Below the pieces are notes generated by a model that ran no database searches, was not told where the DNA came from, and saw nothing but the letters and a program-made list of their open reading frames with translations. A DNA stretch of 64,000 bases, from the NCBI GenBank assembly GCA_035575925.1, contig DATLXK010000040.1, forward strand, positions 50,291 to 114,290, in the 5' to 3' direction. Of the stretch, positions 8,638 to 17,171 are shown in pieces. Position numbers and translations under genes: made by a program. The first letter of the stretch is position 1. The number at the start of each line of letters is the position of its first letter. This DNA comes from DASWTL01 sp035575925. GTDB lineage: Bacteria; Bacteroidota; Bacteroidia; Sphingobacteriales; Sphingobacteriaceae.

Positions 8638-9198
8638 ATGGCAAAAGCATCAGAAGTTAAATCAGGAAATTTTTTACGTTACAGCGGCGAACTGGTAACC
8701 GTTGAAGAAATGGTACATCGTACGCCAGGTAAAGGCGGTGCTTTCTATTTAGGTAAGTTTCGTAATATTAAAACCGGAAAAATTGTGGAAGCCCGTTTAG
8801 GAACGGATGAGCAAGTTGAAATTTGCCGTGTAGAAACTAACGATTATCAATATTTATATGAAGAAGGTGATTCTTTTGTAGTGATGGATAATGTTTCTTT
8901 TGATCAGTTTAGTATTCCAAAATCACTGTTCGGGTCATCAGCAAAGTTCTTAAAAGAAGGCATGAACGTCATCGTTTCTTTAGAGAGTGAAGAACCCATC
9001 ATGGCCCAGGCACCAAACAGCGTTGAACTGGAAATTACGTATACAGAGCCTGCTGTTAAGGGTGATACTTCATCAGGTGCGCAAAAATATGCTACTACAG
9101 AAAACGGGGTAGAAATAAAAGTGCCATTGTTTGTAAATCAGGGAGATAAAGTAAAGGTTGATACCCGCACAGGTGAATATATTGAGCGTGTGAAATAG
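8638..9198 (+). CDS. efp: Translation elongation factor P
   Basis: EF-P relieves ribosomes stalled at polyproline stretches. The 186-residue length and three-domain beta-barrel layout are standard. The tip loop of domain I reads TPGKGGAF, with K32 at the place where many EF-P proteins carry a modified lysine. The C-terminal domain ends in VDTRTGEYIERVK, matching the family's conserved end. No modification enzyme gene (EpmA or EarP type) is adjacent. The gene stands alone on the plus strand; the preceding 220 bases hold a short perfect palindrome around AACCCGGGTT but no recognised riboregulator. Confidence 0.96.
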   Translation: MAKASEVKSGNFLRYSGELVTVEEMVHRTPGKGGAFYLGKFRNIKTGKIVEARLGTDEQVEICRVETNDYQYLYEEGDSFVVMDNVSFDQFSIPKSLFGSSAKFLKEGMNVIVSLESEEPIMAQAPNSVELEITYTEPAVKGDTSSGAQKYATTENGVEIKVPLFVNQGDKVKVDTRTGEYIERVK

Positions 9199-9395
9199 TC
9201 ATTATGCTTCTTTAACCAGGACTGGCCGAGCATATTAAAGATTGCGGTTTCGTTAAACGATATGACAAAAGAACTTACAATAGCTATTCACGAACAACAA
9301 ACTGATACTAAATAGTGTAACGTAGTCTTAGATTAGACTATCTGCACTCCGCTCTAGTGGCTATAGGTCGTTTAAAAATTTCTTAAATTTATTTC

Positions 9396-9953
9396 ATGCG
9401 AAATTTCATCTTAAGCCTTATAGTCTTTTCCTTTATGGGATGCTTGGAGGAGAAATACATAGATAAGCGTCCCTCCGATCAGGTTAATTTCCTAACTGCT
9501 GCCCGCCAGTGGCGCGATTCGGTTAACACCAATACTACCCCGGCTATGCGCCAGAAGTATCTAGAAAAGGGCGTAAGCGAAGTAAAAACCCACATAATCG
9601 ACAGCCTGCAGTTACGTTTTGAATCTTGGGAAGCACGCATTCTGGACATAGGCCCCGACCCCACCGATAAGGATTATACTATTACTTCATTTGGTATGAA
9701 CCTGGATGGCGGGTTACCGAATGAAAAAACACGCTATCAATCAGTGGTTTTTACCAGCAGGACCGTTAAATCTGAACCTGTAGATGCAACTATTAAAACG
9801 CTGCAGATCGGCGATTTAGTGAGAATTTCCGGCAATTATAAAATGCTCTTGAAGACAATCAATGTCGACAGCTATAATGACCTTTCCAAATCGAATAACG
9901 TACTGGATAACCCGGAATTCAGAATAGAACTAAGCAAATTAGAAAAACTTTAA
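9396..9953 (+). CDS. Hypothetical lipoprotein
   Basis: This 185-residue protein begins with a short hydrophobic signal and a lipobox (SFMGC, Cys16), so it should be lipid-anchored in the envelope. The mature part is hydrophilic, with no Cys cluster and no enzyme motif I can name. Residues 55-150 look like mixed alpha/beta sequence. It follows efp by about 200 bases in the same direction, and shared transcription is not evident. Function unknown. Confidence 0.75.
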   Translation: MRNFILSLIVFSFMGCLEEKYIDKRPSDQVNFLTAARQWRDSVNTNTTPAMRQKYLEKGVSEVKTHIIDSLQLRFESWEARILDIGPDPTDKDYTITSFGMNLDGGLPNEKTRYQSVVFTSRTVKSEPVDATIKTLQIGDLVRISGNYKMLLKTINVDSYNDLSKSNNVLDNPEFRIELSKLEKL

Positions 9954-10305
9954 AAGATTAATCTCACAAGACTCCATTAAGTGTGCAAATGCAGATCGGT
10001 TTTGGCGCCAGGCTGAAAACCTCACATTATTTCAGCGTATACAGCAGAGTTCTTAAGTCGTTATAACTTTAGTGCAAGAGACTTTGTGCCTTAGGAAAGC
10101 CGACCGCCTTTCTAAGCAAGTGATGCTATATTAATTTATTTGGGAAGATTGTTCTTAGATGATTGAGTTGTGAATTTATAAAAAAGCATAAAAAAGTATT
10201 ACTAATTAATAATATCATATAATCTTTCAATAATTATAGTGGTTAATTTTAATTTAATATTTATCAAACTGTTATTAACTAATTATTTAACCAATTATAA
10301 TTTCT
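9954..10305. other. Intergenic region, no gene recognised
   Basis: This 352-base gap holds one modest hairpin (CTTAGGAAAG against CTTTCTAAG, about 10090-10116, one bulged base) without a T-tract. It then becomes very A+T-rich over the last 150 bases, as expected of the promoter and leader of the secreted protein gene that follows. I found no exact TAnnTTTG box on the plus strand here. Confidence 0.5.
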
Positions 10306-13300
10306 ATGCTTAAAACTTTACATGTCAGATTAGGGGTCTTTTGTGGTTTTTTTACAATTAATAATTCTCCCGCGAGGAGTATTTTACCACCCCGTTTAAA
10401 TCAATTTATCTTTTTAGTGGGTATTTTTCTTATTTGTGCATCGGCAAACCGATCATATGCACAAAGAGCAGTACCAACATTTAATTGTTTAAGTCTGTAT
10501 TGGACCCCAAGCAATGTAACTGATACCACAAAAAAAGTGTTAGTGAAATACAAAATAGCCGGTACTCAGCAATGGTACAATGGGTTAAGCCTGATCTCAA
10601 ACTCCAGAAGTGGGGCGTATGCAAATGGGGATTTATTTACTATCGAACAGTATAGAGGCAGTTTAGTTAATCTTACACCCAATACTCAATATGAAGTGAA
10701 ACTTACTTTAGATGGAACTTCTCAAAGTGTGACTTTAACAGGTGTCCAGGTAAAAACGCTAAATGAAAATTTCGTTGGAGCACCAGCTTCTGATTGGACT
10801 GTACCGACTGTAAATTATAGCACTCCTTTGAATATTCCGCCAACAGCTTCGGGAACAAGTACCAGTTACAAAGTTTACGATGGTAATAATAAGATTATGA
10901 ATTTGGCAAAAAACCATGATAATGGCATTACCATCGATGCAGATTATATAATTATAAGAAATTTTATAATCCAGGGTGCCAGACTTAATGGAATTTTAGT
11001 GAAAGGGCTTCACAAGAATATTATTATAGAAAACTGTGATATTAGTGCCTGGGGAATTAAAGATAATGATGAATCAGCGACTAGCCTCTTTGGGGAAATT
11101 GATTTGGCAGGTATCAAAGTTGATAATGGATGGGTTGGTCCAGGGTCTGGCCAAATTATAATTCAACGCAATAAAATTCATCATCCTAGCTGGGATACAA
11201 ATAATTGGAACGAAGACAGGCTTATAAACACAGATAATCACCCTGAAGGGCCGGTGCCCATATTTTTTCAGAATTCGAAAGGAAATAATATTATCAGATA
11301 TAATGAAATATGGTCTGATCAAGACCACTTTTTTAACGACGGAATTGGCGGTAAACGGGGTGCTACGAATTCTGGAAATACCGGAGCCGATACAGATATT
11401 TATGGAAATTATGTTTCTTATTGCCATGATGATGGTATTTCAATTGAAGGTGGAGTACAAAACGTAAGGGTATGGGAAAATTTTGTTGAAAATACATATC
11501 AGGGTATTGCAAATGCACCGGTGAGTATTGGGCCTCTTTATATGTGGCGCAATGTGTTTGGAGGTGGCACTACAGTAGCAGGTGGAGGTAAAGCTGCATC
11601 TAATGGAGTAAAAATGGGTGAATCGGGTGGCATAGAAATGATGGTAGGCTATCAGTATATTTTCAATAATACCTATACGCAGCTCAATGATACCGGTTGG
11701 GGAAACCTGGGCAGCGCTAGATTAATTAGACGTACCACAACCCGGAATAATATTCTGCACACGCGTTCAGGTATCAATCAAACTATTGGCGTTAGTAAAG
11801 ATGGGGTGGACAGAGGCAATGGGCTTACCAGCAGCAAAAATGATTTTGATTATGATTTAATATCTAACCCGGAAATCCATGCAGATGGAACGAGAAGTTT
11901 CCCTGAAAAAGAAGGCGTAGCAAGTTTTGAATCAAATGGCATTAAAGGTACTGTACCAGGTTACGTATCAGGAACCTGGTACTTAAGTACCAAAACTGCT
12001 AATTTTAAACTGCTGTCAACCAGCGCGGGACATGACGGGGGAGAAATTATTAATAACTTTTCCGATAAGTATAACTTAACTGCTCCGGATATTGGTGCTC
12101 ATGAAAAGTCTTATCGAGATGTAATTTATGGTGTAAATTCCAATTTTGCTCCCGATCAATTAGCGGCAAATCCAATTACATTTACTTCTGCTACAACCAA
12201 AACGTATGAAGATGCTCCATTTGCATTAGCAGCTACAGCAACTTCTGGAGGAACCGTTACTTATAGTTTAGTCTCAGGGCCAGGCAGCTTATCAGGCTCT
12301 ACGTTAACCATTACCGGTACCGGAACTATTGTGGTTAGGGCAAGTGTTGATGCAAACGGAACTTATGCATCTAATGAGCAGGATCAAAGCATTACAGTTG
12401 CAAAAGCATCTCAAACAATAACTTTTAATACACTAGCTAATAAAGTATATTATACTGGTGTTCCTACCTTTACCGTATCGGCTACGGCCAGTTCTGGTTT
12501 AGCTCCAACGTATTCAATTGTTTCCGGGCCGGCATCAATCTCCGGAAATACAATTACTTTAACGGGTGCCGGAACTGTTACTGTTAGAGCAATTCAGGGT
12601 GGAAATGAAAATTATAACGCCGCCACTAATGTGGATCAGTCTTTTATGGTTACTACCGCCCTTCAGGCAGAGAATGCAACTTTAAATTTAGCAACTGTTG
12701 AATCCAGTGCCACAGGTTATACCGGTACAGGTTATGTTAATTTTAGCCCTACAAGCGGTTCTTCTGTAACTTTTACAGTAAGCCTGACATCATCAGCCAC
12801 CTTGTACTTTGCATTCAGATATGCGAATGGTTCTACAGCTGCCAGAACTGCAAATCTTCTTATTGATAATACAGCTGTTACTGGTGGTGTTACGTTTAAT
12901 GTAACAGGTAGTCCGGCTAGTTTTAGTGCCTGGACAATGACCAATACGTTCAGCAAAAGTTTAGCTTCAGGAACCCACACCATTAAAATTGTAACTACCG
13001 GAAGTGATGCAGGTAATGTTGATTACATGACTTACAGTACAAGCCCTTCATTTGCCCCTGTCGCTGTAGTTACTGGTAAAGATCAATTGAAGTTGGTTAA
13101 TTTAGATGAGAATTTCAAATCTTTCACTGCATCGGTTTCACCAAATCCGGCAAGCAGAGAGGTAAGATTATTTATTACCCATCCACAAGAAGGAGATCTT
13201 AATATAACTTTTACTAACATGTCCGGACAGGTTGTAAAAACTACACGTCAGCAGGGAATGGGTAGTTCAAGTGAATTATTTATTCCCATAAATGACCTGT

Positions 13301-13371
13301 CCCCAGGCTTGTATATGATTAAAGTAATACAAGGCGGAGAAGTGGCCCAAACCAAGCTATTTGTGCAGTAG
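10306..13371 (+). CDS. Secreted right-handed beta-helix protein with T9SS C-terminal sorting domain
   Basis: The 1021-residue protein starts with a long signal peptide ending near SYAQ (residue 53). Next comes a fibronectin-III-like domain (about 55-160), then a parallel beta-helix region (about 195-460) rich in IIIRNF/IIENCDI-type turns, as in pectate lyases and polysaccharide-degrading or -binding proteins. Two Ig-like repeats of the KTYEDAPFAL/KVYYTGVPTF type follow (about 615-780), then a carbohydrate-binding-module-like domain (about 785-920). The end carries a type A sorting domain (SPNPASREVRLFI ... LYMIKVIQGG), marking export by the type IX secretion system. The substrate is unknown. 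A strong terminator follows the gene. Confidence 0.85.
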   Translation: MLKTLHVRLGVFCGFFTINNSPARSILPPRLNQFIFLVGIFLICASANRSYAQRAVPTFNCLSLYWTPSNVTDTTKKVLVKYKIAGTQQWYNGLSLISNSRSGAYANGDLFTIEQYRGSLVNLTPNTQYEVKLTLDGTSQSVTLTGVQVKTLNENFVGAPASDWTVPTVNYSTPLNIPPTASGTSTSYKVYDGNNKIMNLAKNHDNGITIDADYIIIRNFIIQGARLNGILVKGLHKNIIIENCDISAWGIKDNDESATSLFGEIDLAGIKVDNGWVGPGSGQIIIQRNKIHHPSWDTNNWNEDRLINTDNHPEGPVPIFFQNSKGNNIIRYNEIWSDQDHFFNDGIGGKRGATNSGNTGADTDIYGNYVSYCHDDGISIEGGVQNVRVWENFVENTYQGIANAPVSIGPLYMWRNVFGGGTTVAGGGKAASNGVKMGESGGIEMMVGYQYIFNNTYTQLNDTGWGNLGSARLIRRTTTRNNILHTRSGINQTIGVSKDGVDRGNGLTSSKNDFDYDLISNPEIHADGTRSFPEKEGVASFESNGIKGTVPGYVSGTWYLSTKTANFKLLSTSAGHDGGEIINNFSDKYNLTAPDIGAHEKSYRDVIYGVNSNFAPDQLAANPITFTSATTKTYEDAPFALAATATSGGTVTYSLVSGPGSLSGSTLTITGTGTIVVRASVDANGTYASNEQDQSITVAKASQTITFNTLANKVYYTGVPTFTVSATASSGLAPTYSIVSGPASISGNTITLTGAGTVTVRAIQGGNENYNAATNVDQSFMVTTALQAENATLNLATVESSATGYTGTGYVNFSPTSGSSVTFTVSLTSSATLYFAFRYANGSTAARTANLLIDNTAVTGGVTFNVTGSPASFSAWTMTNTFSKSLASGTHTIKIVTTGSDAGNVDYMTYSTSPSFAPVAVVTGKDQLKLVNLDENFKSFTASVSPNPASREVRLFITHPQEGDLNITFTNMSGQVVKTTRQQGMGSSSELFIPINDLSPGLYMIKVIQGGEVAQTKLFVQ

Positions 13372-13380
13372 TAAAGCTAA

Positions 13381-13417
13381 TAAAGGAACTGTTTTGATAA
13401 GCAGTTCCTTTATTTTT
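13381..13417 (+). terminator. Intrinsic terminator after the secreted beta-helix gene
   Basis: TAAAGGAACTG (13381-13391) pairs perfectly with CAGTTCCTTTA (13402-13412) around a 10-base loop, and five T follow. It is a textbook rho-independent terminator for the plus strand. Confidence 0.9.
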
Positions 13418-13449
13418 GGATATTGAGTTCCCTAACCCGGTTATAGTTT

Positions 13450-13464
13450 GGCGTAGGAGACGCC
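13450..13464. repeat. Small palindrome GGCGT-n5-ACGCC
   Basis: GGCGT (13450-13454) faces ACGCC (13460-13464) in the gap before ddl. The surrounding bases are G+C-richer than the neighbourhood. It may be a fragment of an intergenic repeat, but no T-run follows on either strand. Confidence 0.3.
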
Positions 13465-13501
13465 GGAGGTAGGAAAAGGAATTTGATTGAGGAATGCGGG
13501 T

Positions 13502-14494
13502 TTACTTACCCATTTCTAACGACTTTTCAATCAACTCCTCATAAAAATTACCAATGTTCATTCCGGCAGCAGCAACCTGCTGTGGAATAAAACTTTGTTT
13601 GGTTTGACCCGGTATCGTATTTATTTCAACAAAATAAAAATTGCTGGTATCATATTCCAGGAAATAATCTACACGAACCATTCCTTTGCAGTTTAATTTT
13701 TTATAAACTTCCTTAACAATACGTTCCACATTATCTTTTTCTTCAACCGTCATTCTACCCGGAGTGATTTCTTCACTAACCCCCGGAGTATATTTTGCCT
13801 CGTAATCAAAAAATTCTTTAGAACTGATAACTTCTGTTGCCGGTAAAACCGTTATTCCATTTTTCCCGTTATAAACACCAACAGAAAACTCTCTGCCGTT
13901 TATAAACTCCTCTACCAGTACCTGCATATCTTCTTTAAAGGCCTTATCTAATGCATCCGGCAATTCGTCAATAGCTTTTACCTTACTCATTCCAATGCTG
14001 CTGCCTCCATTATTAGGTTTGATAAATAAGGGAAGATTCAGTTTTTCTATTTGAATTCGTTGATCCGGAATGTTGTCAAATAATTGAACGGACCTGGCAA
14101 TATTTAAACCCGGAATGTCGGCTACAATGGCTTTAGAGTAACCTTTATTCATGGTAATGGCTGATGTTAATGCATCGCAGCTTGTATAAGGGACGCCTAA
14201 CATATCAAAATACCCCTGAAGCTTTCCGTCCTCACCCGGAGAGCCATGAAGCATGATAAAGGCTGTATCGAAGCGGATATCAACTCCGTTTATTTTAACA
14301 GAAAAATTATTTTTATCTACAGTATGTTTAACCGTATTTTCATCTTCATAATACCATTCTTCTTTCAGAATAATGATTTTATATACATCATATCTATCTT
14401 TGTTAATATGAGCAGAAACAAAATCTGTACTTTTAAAAGATACGACAGATTCTCCGGTAAACCCTCCGGTAACTAAAGCAACTATTTTCTTCAT
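13502..14494 (-). CDS. ddl: D-alanine--D-alanine ligase
   Basis: This ATP-grasp enzyme joins two D-alanines for the peptidoglycan stem peptide in the cytoplasm. The 330-residue length is normal. Visible motifs are the N-terminal LVTGGFTGE, MLHGSPGEDG (substrate site), FIKPNNGGSSIGMSKV (ATP-grasp loop), and the metal-binding end VEINTIPGQT. It is divergent from the PASTA-MltG operon, with only 110 bases between the starts. Each side has its own Bacteroidota-type promoter, so two peptidoglycan units are arranged back to back. Confidence 0.96.
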   Translation of the reverse strand: MKKIVALVTGGFTGESVVSFKSTDFVSAHINKDRYDVYKIIILKEEWYYEDENTVKHTVDKNNFSVKINGVDIRFDTAFIMLHGSPGEDGKLQGYFDMLGVPYTSCDALTSAITMNKGYSKAIVADIPGLNIARSVQLFDNIPDQRIQIEKLNLPLFIKPNNGGSSIGMSKVKAIDELPDALDKAFKEDMQVLVEEFINGREFSVGVYNGKNGITVLPATEVISSKEFFDYEAKYTPGVSEEITPGRMTVEEKDNVERIVKEVYKKLNCKGMVRVDYFLEYDTSNFYFVEINTIPGQTKQSFIPQQVAAAGMNIGNFYEELIEKSLEMGK

Positions 14495-14499
14495 GCGTT

Positions 14500-14532
14500 C
14501 AAAGATAAATTTTTAAAATCTGTTGATTCAAA
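14500..14532 (-). promoter_or_regulatory. Bacteroidota-type promoter for ddl
   Basis: On the minus strand TTTG (plus-strand CAAA at 14529-14532) is followed after 21 bases by TATCTTTG (14500-14507), the -33 and -7 elements of the primary Bacteroidota sigma factor. The -7 box lies only a few bases before the ddl start codon, implying a very short leader or an additional start site upstream. Confidence 0.6.
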
Positions 14533-14552
14533 AAAGACGTGGATTTATTCCT

Positions 14553-14581
14553 TTTGAAGTGCTGATTTTTCAATAAGTTTG
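14553..14581 (+). promoter_or_regulatory. Bacteroidota-type promoter for the PASTA-mltG operon
   Basis: TTTG (14553-14556), 17 bases, then TAAGTTTG (14574-14581) match the -33/-7 consensus on the plus strand. The expected start of transcription is about 7 bases further on, roughly 17 bases before the ATG of the PASTA gene. Confidence 0.7.
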
Positions 14582-14604
14582 GAAAATCACAAGATGCAAA
14601 ACTA

Positions 14605-15390
14605 ATGGGTAAGTTTTTTACATATCTGCGGACTAAAACATTCAGAAAAAATCTTATCATAGCTATTATTTCTGTAGTCGCGTTCCTCCTACTAATCTTT
14701 TTTAGCTTAGGCATTTATACCCGTCATGGCGAAGGACTGCCGGTACCCAATCTTAAGGGTTTAAATGTGGATGAAGCAATACAAATATTAGACAAACAAG
14801 GTCTGAGATACCAGTTAGACTCTGTATATCAGATTGATAAAGCTCCTGGGACGGTTATAGAACAAGATCCTGACCCAAACACCAATGTAAAAATTAAACG
14901 AACTATATATCTAACCATTATCACACGGTCTGCTCCTTTTATTAAGTTTCCAGAAATTGTGGGTAGAACCTTCCTGGAAGCCCGTTCAATAATTAATAAT
15001 TTTGGTTTAAAACTTGGCGATACTTCTTATATTTCTGATGTTGCCCGGGATGTCGTGCTTGAAGTAAACTCAGGAGGAAAAAGAATAAGTACCGGAGAAG
15101 AACTGCCTAAAGGGTCACGGATCAATCTTGTTTTAGCCGATGGAATGGGCGCCAGTGAAGTTGATATTCCTAACCTGATCAGTTTATCATTAAATGAAGT
15201 TCTTTTTGCATTAAAAGGCTCTTCATTATCGCTGGGAAGCGTTTCATACCTGGGTTCGGTTACTGATTCTGTTAACGCAAGGGTTATAAAACAACTGCCG
15301 GCCATTAGTGACAGTTTAAATAAAGTGAGTATTGGGACTCGTATAGATGTGATTCTCTCAAATGACCCTGCTCCGCCTGATATGCCTTAA
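14605..15390 (+). CDS. Membrane-anchored PASTA-domain protein without kinase
   Basis: The 261-residue protein has a short basic cytoplasmic end, one transmembrane helix (about residues 17-38, LIIAIISVVAFLLLIFFSLG) and then three PASTA repeats (about 46-112, 115-185 and 190-257). PASTA domains sense or bind peptidoglycan precursors and glycans, and usually sit on Ser/Thr kinases or penicillin-binding proteins. Here no catalytic domain is attached. It is the first gene of an operon with rhodanese, MltG, thioesterase and YihY genes, and faces ddl. A peptidoglycan-related scaffold or sensor is the natural inference. Confidence 0.88.
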   Translation: MGKFFTYLRTKTFRKNLIIAIISVVAFLLLIFFSLGIYTRHGEGLPVPNLKGLNVDEAIQILDKQGLRYQLDSVYQIDKAPGTVIEQDPDPNTNVKIKRTIYLTIITRSAPFIKFPEIVGRTFLEARSIINNFGLKLGDTSYISDVARDVVLEVNSGGKRISTGEELPKGSRINLVLADGMGASEVDIPNLISLSLNEVLFALKGSSLSLGSVSYLGSVTDSVNARVIKQLPAISDSLNKVSIGTRIDVILSNDPAPPDMP

Positions 15391-15396
15391 AAAAAT

Positions 15397-15696
15397 ATGG
15401 ATATTACAGGCATTGAATTACAAAGCAGGCTATTAAAGTTAGAAAGTCTTTTTATTTTGGATGTGCGTGAAAAGATAGAATTCCACACCTACAATATTGG
15501 CGGCACAAATCTCCCTCTGGGTATGATCAAAAACGTAGATGATGTTGATTTTAACAAACATGCTGAAATAATTGTTGTTTGCCAACGGGGTATACGAAGT
15601 AAAACAGCATGCAAAATACTAAAAGCAATGGGCTATTTAAATGCCAGAAACCTTTCGGGTGGCTTAATTGCCCTTAAAAAATTGGATAATCATTAA
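15397..15696 (+). CDS. Single-domain rhodanese-like protein
   Basis: This 99-residue protein is a compact rhodanese domain. It has LDVREKIEF near residues 21-29, the active-site loop CQRGIRS with C62, and the closing LSGGL. Rhodanese domains move sulfane sulfur or act as redox/persulfide carriers in the cytoplasm. The gene starts 6 bases after the PASTA gene and ends 10 bases before the likely mltG start, so it is co-transcribed with envelope genes. The specific sulfur acceptor is not evident. Confidence 0.88.
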   Translation: MDITGIELQSRLLKLESLFILDVREKIEFHTYNIGGTNLPLGMIKNVDDVDFNKHAEIIVVCQRGIRSKTACKILKAMGYLNARNLSGGLIALKKLDNH

Positions 15697-15706
15697 TGTA
15701 AAACGA

Positions 15707-16762
15707 ATGTCTGCAAAAAAAACAAAGTCACCAGCTTTAAATAAAAATCTCCGAATTGTAATAGCCGCCATAGTGTTTATTGGATTATGTTCCTTAGGCA
15801 TTAGTTATTATATTAAATACTTTTCCGGCAATGTAACCGACAAAGAAGAATATCTTTTTATTCGCACCGGATCTACATTTAACGATGTGTTAAAAACAGT
15901 TACAGAAAAAAATATAGTCAGAAATGCGGAATCTTTTAAAGAAGCGGCCGTCGACATGAACTACACGAACAATATTAAATCAGGTAAATATAAACTTAAG
16001 ACCGGAGTAAGTAATCGAAAGATAATCAATATGTTAAAATCAGGGAATCAGGAACCTGTACAATTAAAATTTGCAACATACCGGCTAAAAGAAAACTTTG
16101 TGGGCAAGGTGTCAAAATTGCTGGAAGCAGATTCTGCAAAGCTTTTACGCTTGCTGGATTCATCCGCTTATGTTGAAAAATTCGGCTTCGATACCAGTAA
16201 CGTATATACCATGTTTATTCCCAATTCATATGAAATGTATTGGAATACACCTGCTGAAAAGTTCTTTGGGCGCATGCATGCCGAATATACAAAATTCTGG
16301 AACGCAGAGCGCCGGGCTAAGGCTGAGCGCCTCAATCTTACTCCTGTTAAAGTAAGTATCCTTGCATCCATTGTGGATGGTGAAGCCCTTCATGATGATG
16401 AGATGCCAACTATCGCAGGTCTGTACCTTAACAGGGTTAAACAAGGTATCAGGCTTCAGGCCGACCCCACAGTTATTTTTGCCGCCCGTGATTTTACAAT
16501 CCGCCGGGTATTAAATAAACATCTCCGAATTAATTCTCCGTATAATACCTACCTGAACTACGGTTTGCCACCCGGACCCATTATGATGCCCAGTATAAAC
16601 GCAATAGATGCAGTATTAAACCACAAAACTCATAAATATTTGTTCATGTGTGCAAAAGAGGATTTTTCAGGTTATCACCGATTTGCCGTTACTCAATCTG
16701 AACATATGGTAAATGCACGTAAGTTTCAGCAAGCCCTTAATAAGCGTAATATAAAAAAGTAA
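15707..16762 (+). CDS. mltG: Endolytic transglycosylase MltG
   Basis: MltG cuts nascent glycan strands in the periplasm and so sets their length. From the ATG at 15707 the protein has 351 residues. A transmembrane helix (about 17-38) is followed by a LysM-like region and the YceG catalytic domain. Conserved pieces are LYLNRV, LQADPTV, SPYNTY, GLPPGPI and the later H-R-F. The signature usually written IVEKET reads IVDGEA here: the final Glu is kept but the surroundings differ. The open frame extends to an ATG at 15668 inside the rhodanese gene; I prefer 15707 because it follows that gene's stop. It overlaps the next gene by one base. Confidence 0.92.
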   Translation: MSAKKTKSPALNKNLRIVIAAIVFIGLCSLGISYYIKYFSGNVTDKEEYLFIRTGSTFNDVLKTVTEKNIVRNAESFKEAAVDMNYTNNIKSGKYKLKTGVSNRKIINMLKSGNQEPVQLKFATYRLKENFVGKVSKLLEADSAKLLRLLDSSAYVEKFGFDTSNVYTMFIPNSYEMYWNTPAEKFFGRMHAEYTKFWNAERRAKAERLNLTPVKVSILASIVDGEALHDDEMPTIAGLYLNRVKQGIRLQADPTVIFAARDFTIRRVLNKHLRINSPYNTYLNYGLPPGPIMMPSINAIDAVLNHKTHKYLFMCAKEDFSGYHRFAVTQSEHMVNARKFQQALNKRNIKK

Positions 16763-17169
16763 TGCTTGAGCATACTACCCGTATTCGTGTACGATATTCA
16801 GAAACTGATCAAATGGGCTACATGTATTACGGCAATTACGCACAATTTTATGAGGTTGGAAGGGTTGAGATGCTTAGAAGTCTGGGAATGACTTACAGAT
16901 CTATGGAAGAGTCTGGAATTATGATGCCGGTATTGGATCTGAAGTGTAAATTCATTAAACCTGCCTTGTACGACGAGGAAATCACAATTAAAGTTGTTGT
17001 TGATAAAATGCCTGGTGTCCGGATGTGTTTTTGTTATGAATTATATAATGAAAATCAGCATTTAATAAACTTGGGTGAAACCACACTTGTATTCGTGGAT
17101 ATGGCTAAAAACAAACCGCGTCTGCCTTCAAAGGAATTTTTGGATAGAATTTCCGTTTATTTTAAGTAA
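16762..17169 (+). CDS. Acyl-CoA thioesterase, hotdog fold (YbgC-like)
   Basis: The 135-residue protein has the 4-hydroxybenzoyl-CoA thioesterase signature YSETDQMGYMYYGNY, with the catalytic Asp at residue 16, and the helix following it (FYEVGRVEML). Members hydrolyse short- or medium-chain acyl-CoA esters in the cytoplasm. YbgC of other bacteria is linked to the Tol-Pal envelope system. The start codon overlaps the mltG stop by one base, a sign of translational coupling. The acyl substrate is not predictable. Confidence 0.9.
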   Translation: MLEHTTRIRVRYSETDQMGYMYYGNYAQFYEVGRVEMLRSLGMTYRSMEESGIMMPVLDLKCKFIKPALYDEEITIKVVVDKMPGVRMCFCYELYNENQHLINLGETTLVFVDMAKNKPRLPSKEFLDRISVYFK

Positions 17170-17171
17170 GT

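Noticed and set aside
9262..9315. A short ATG-started frame after efp
   Set aside because: About 16 codons with no ribosome-binding site or conserved composition; chance is a sufficient explanation.
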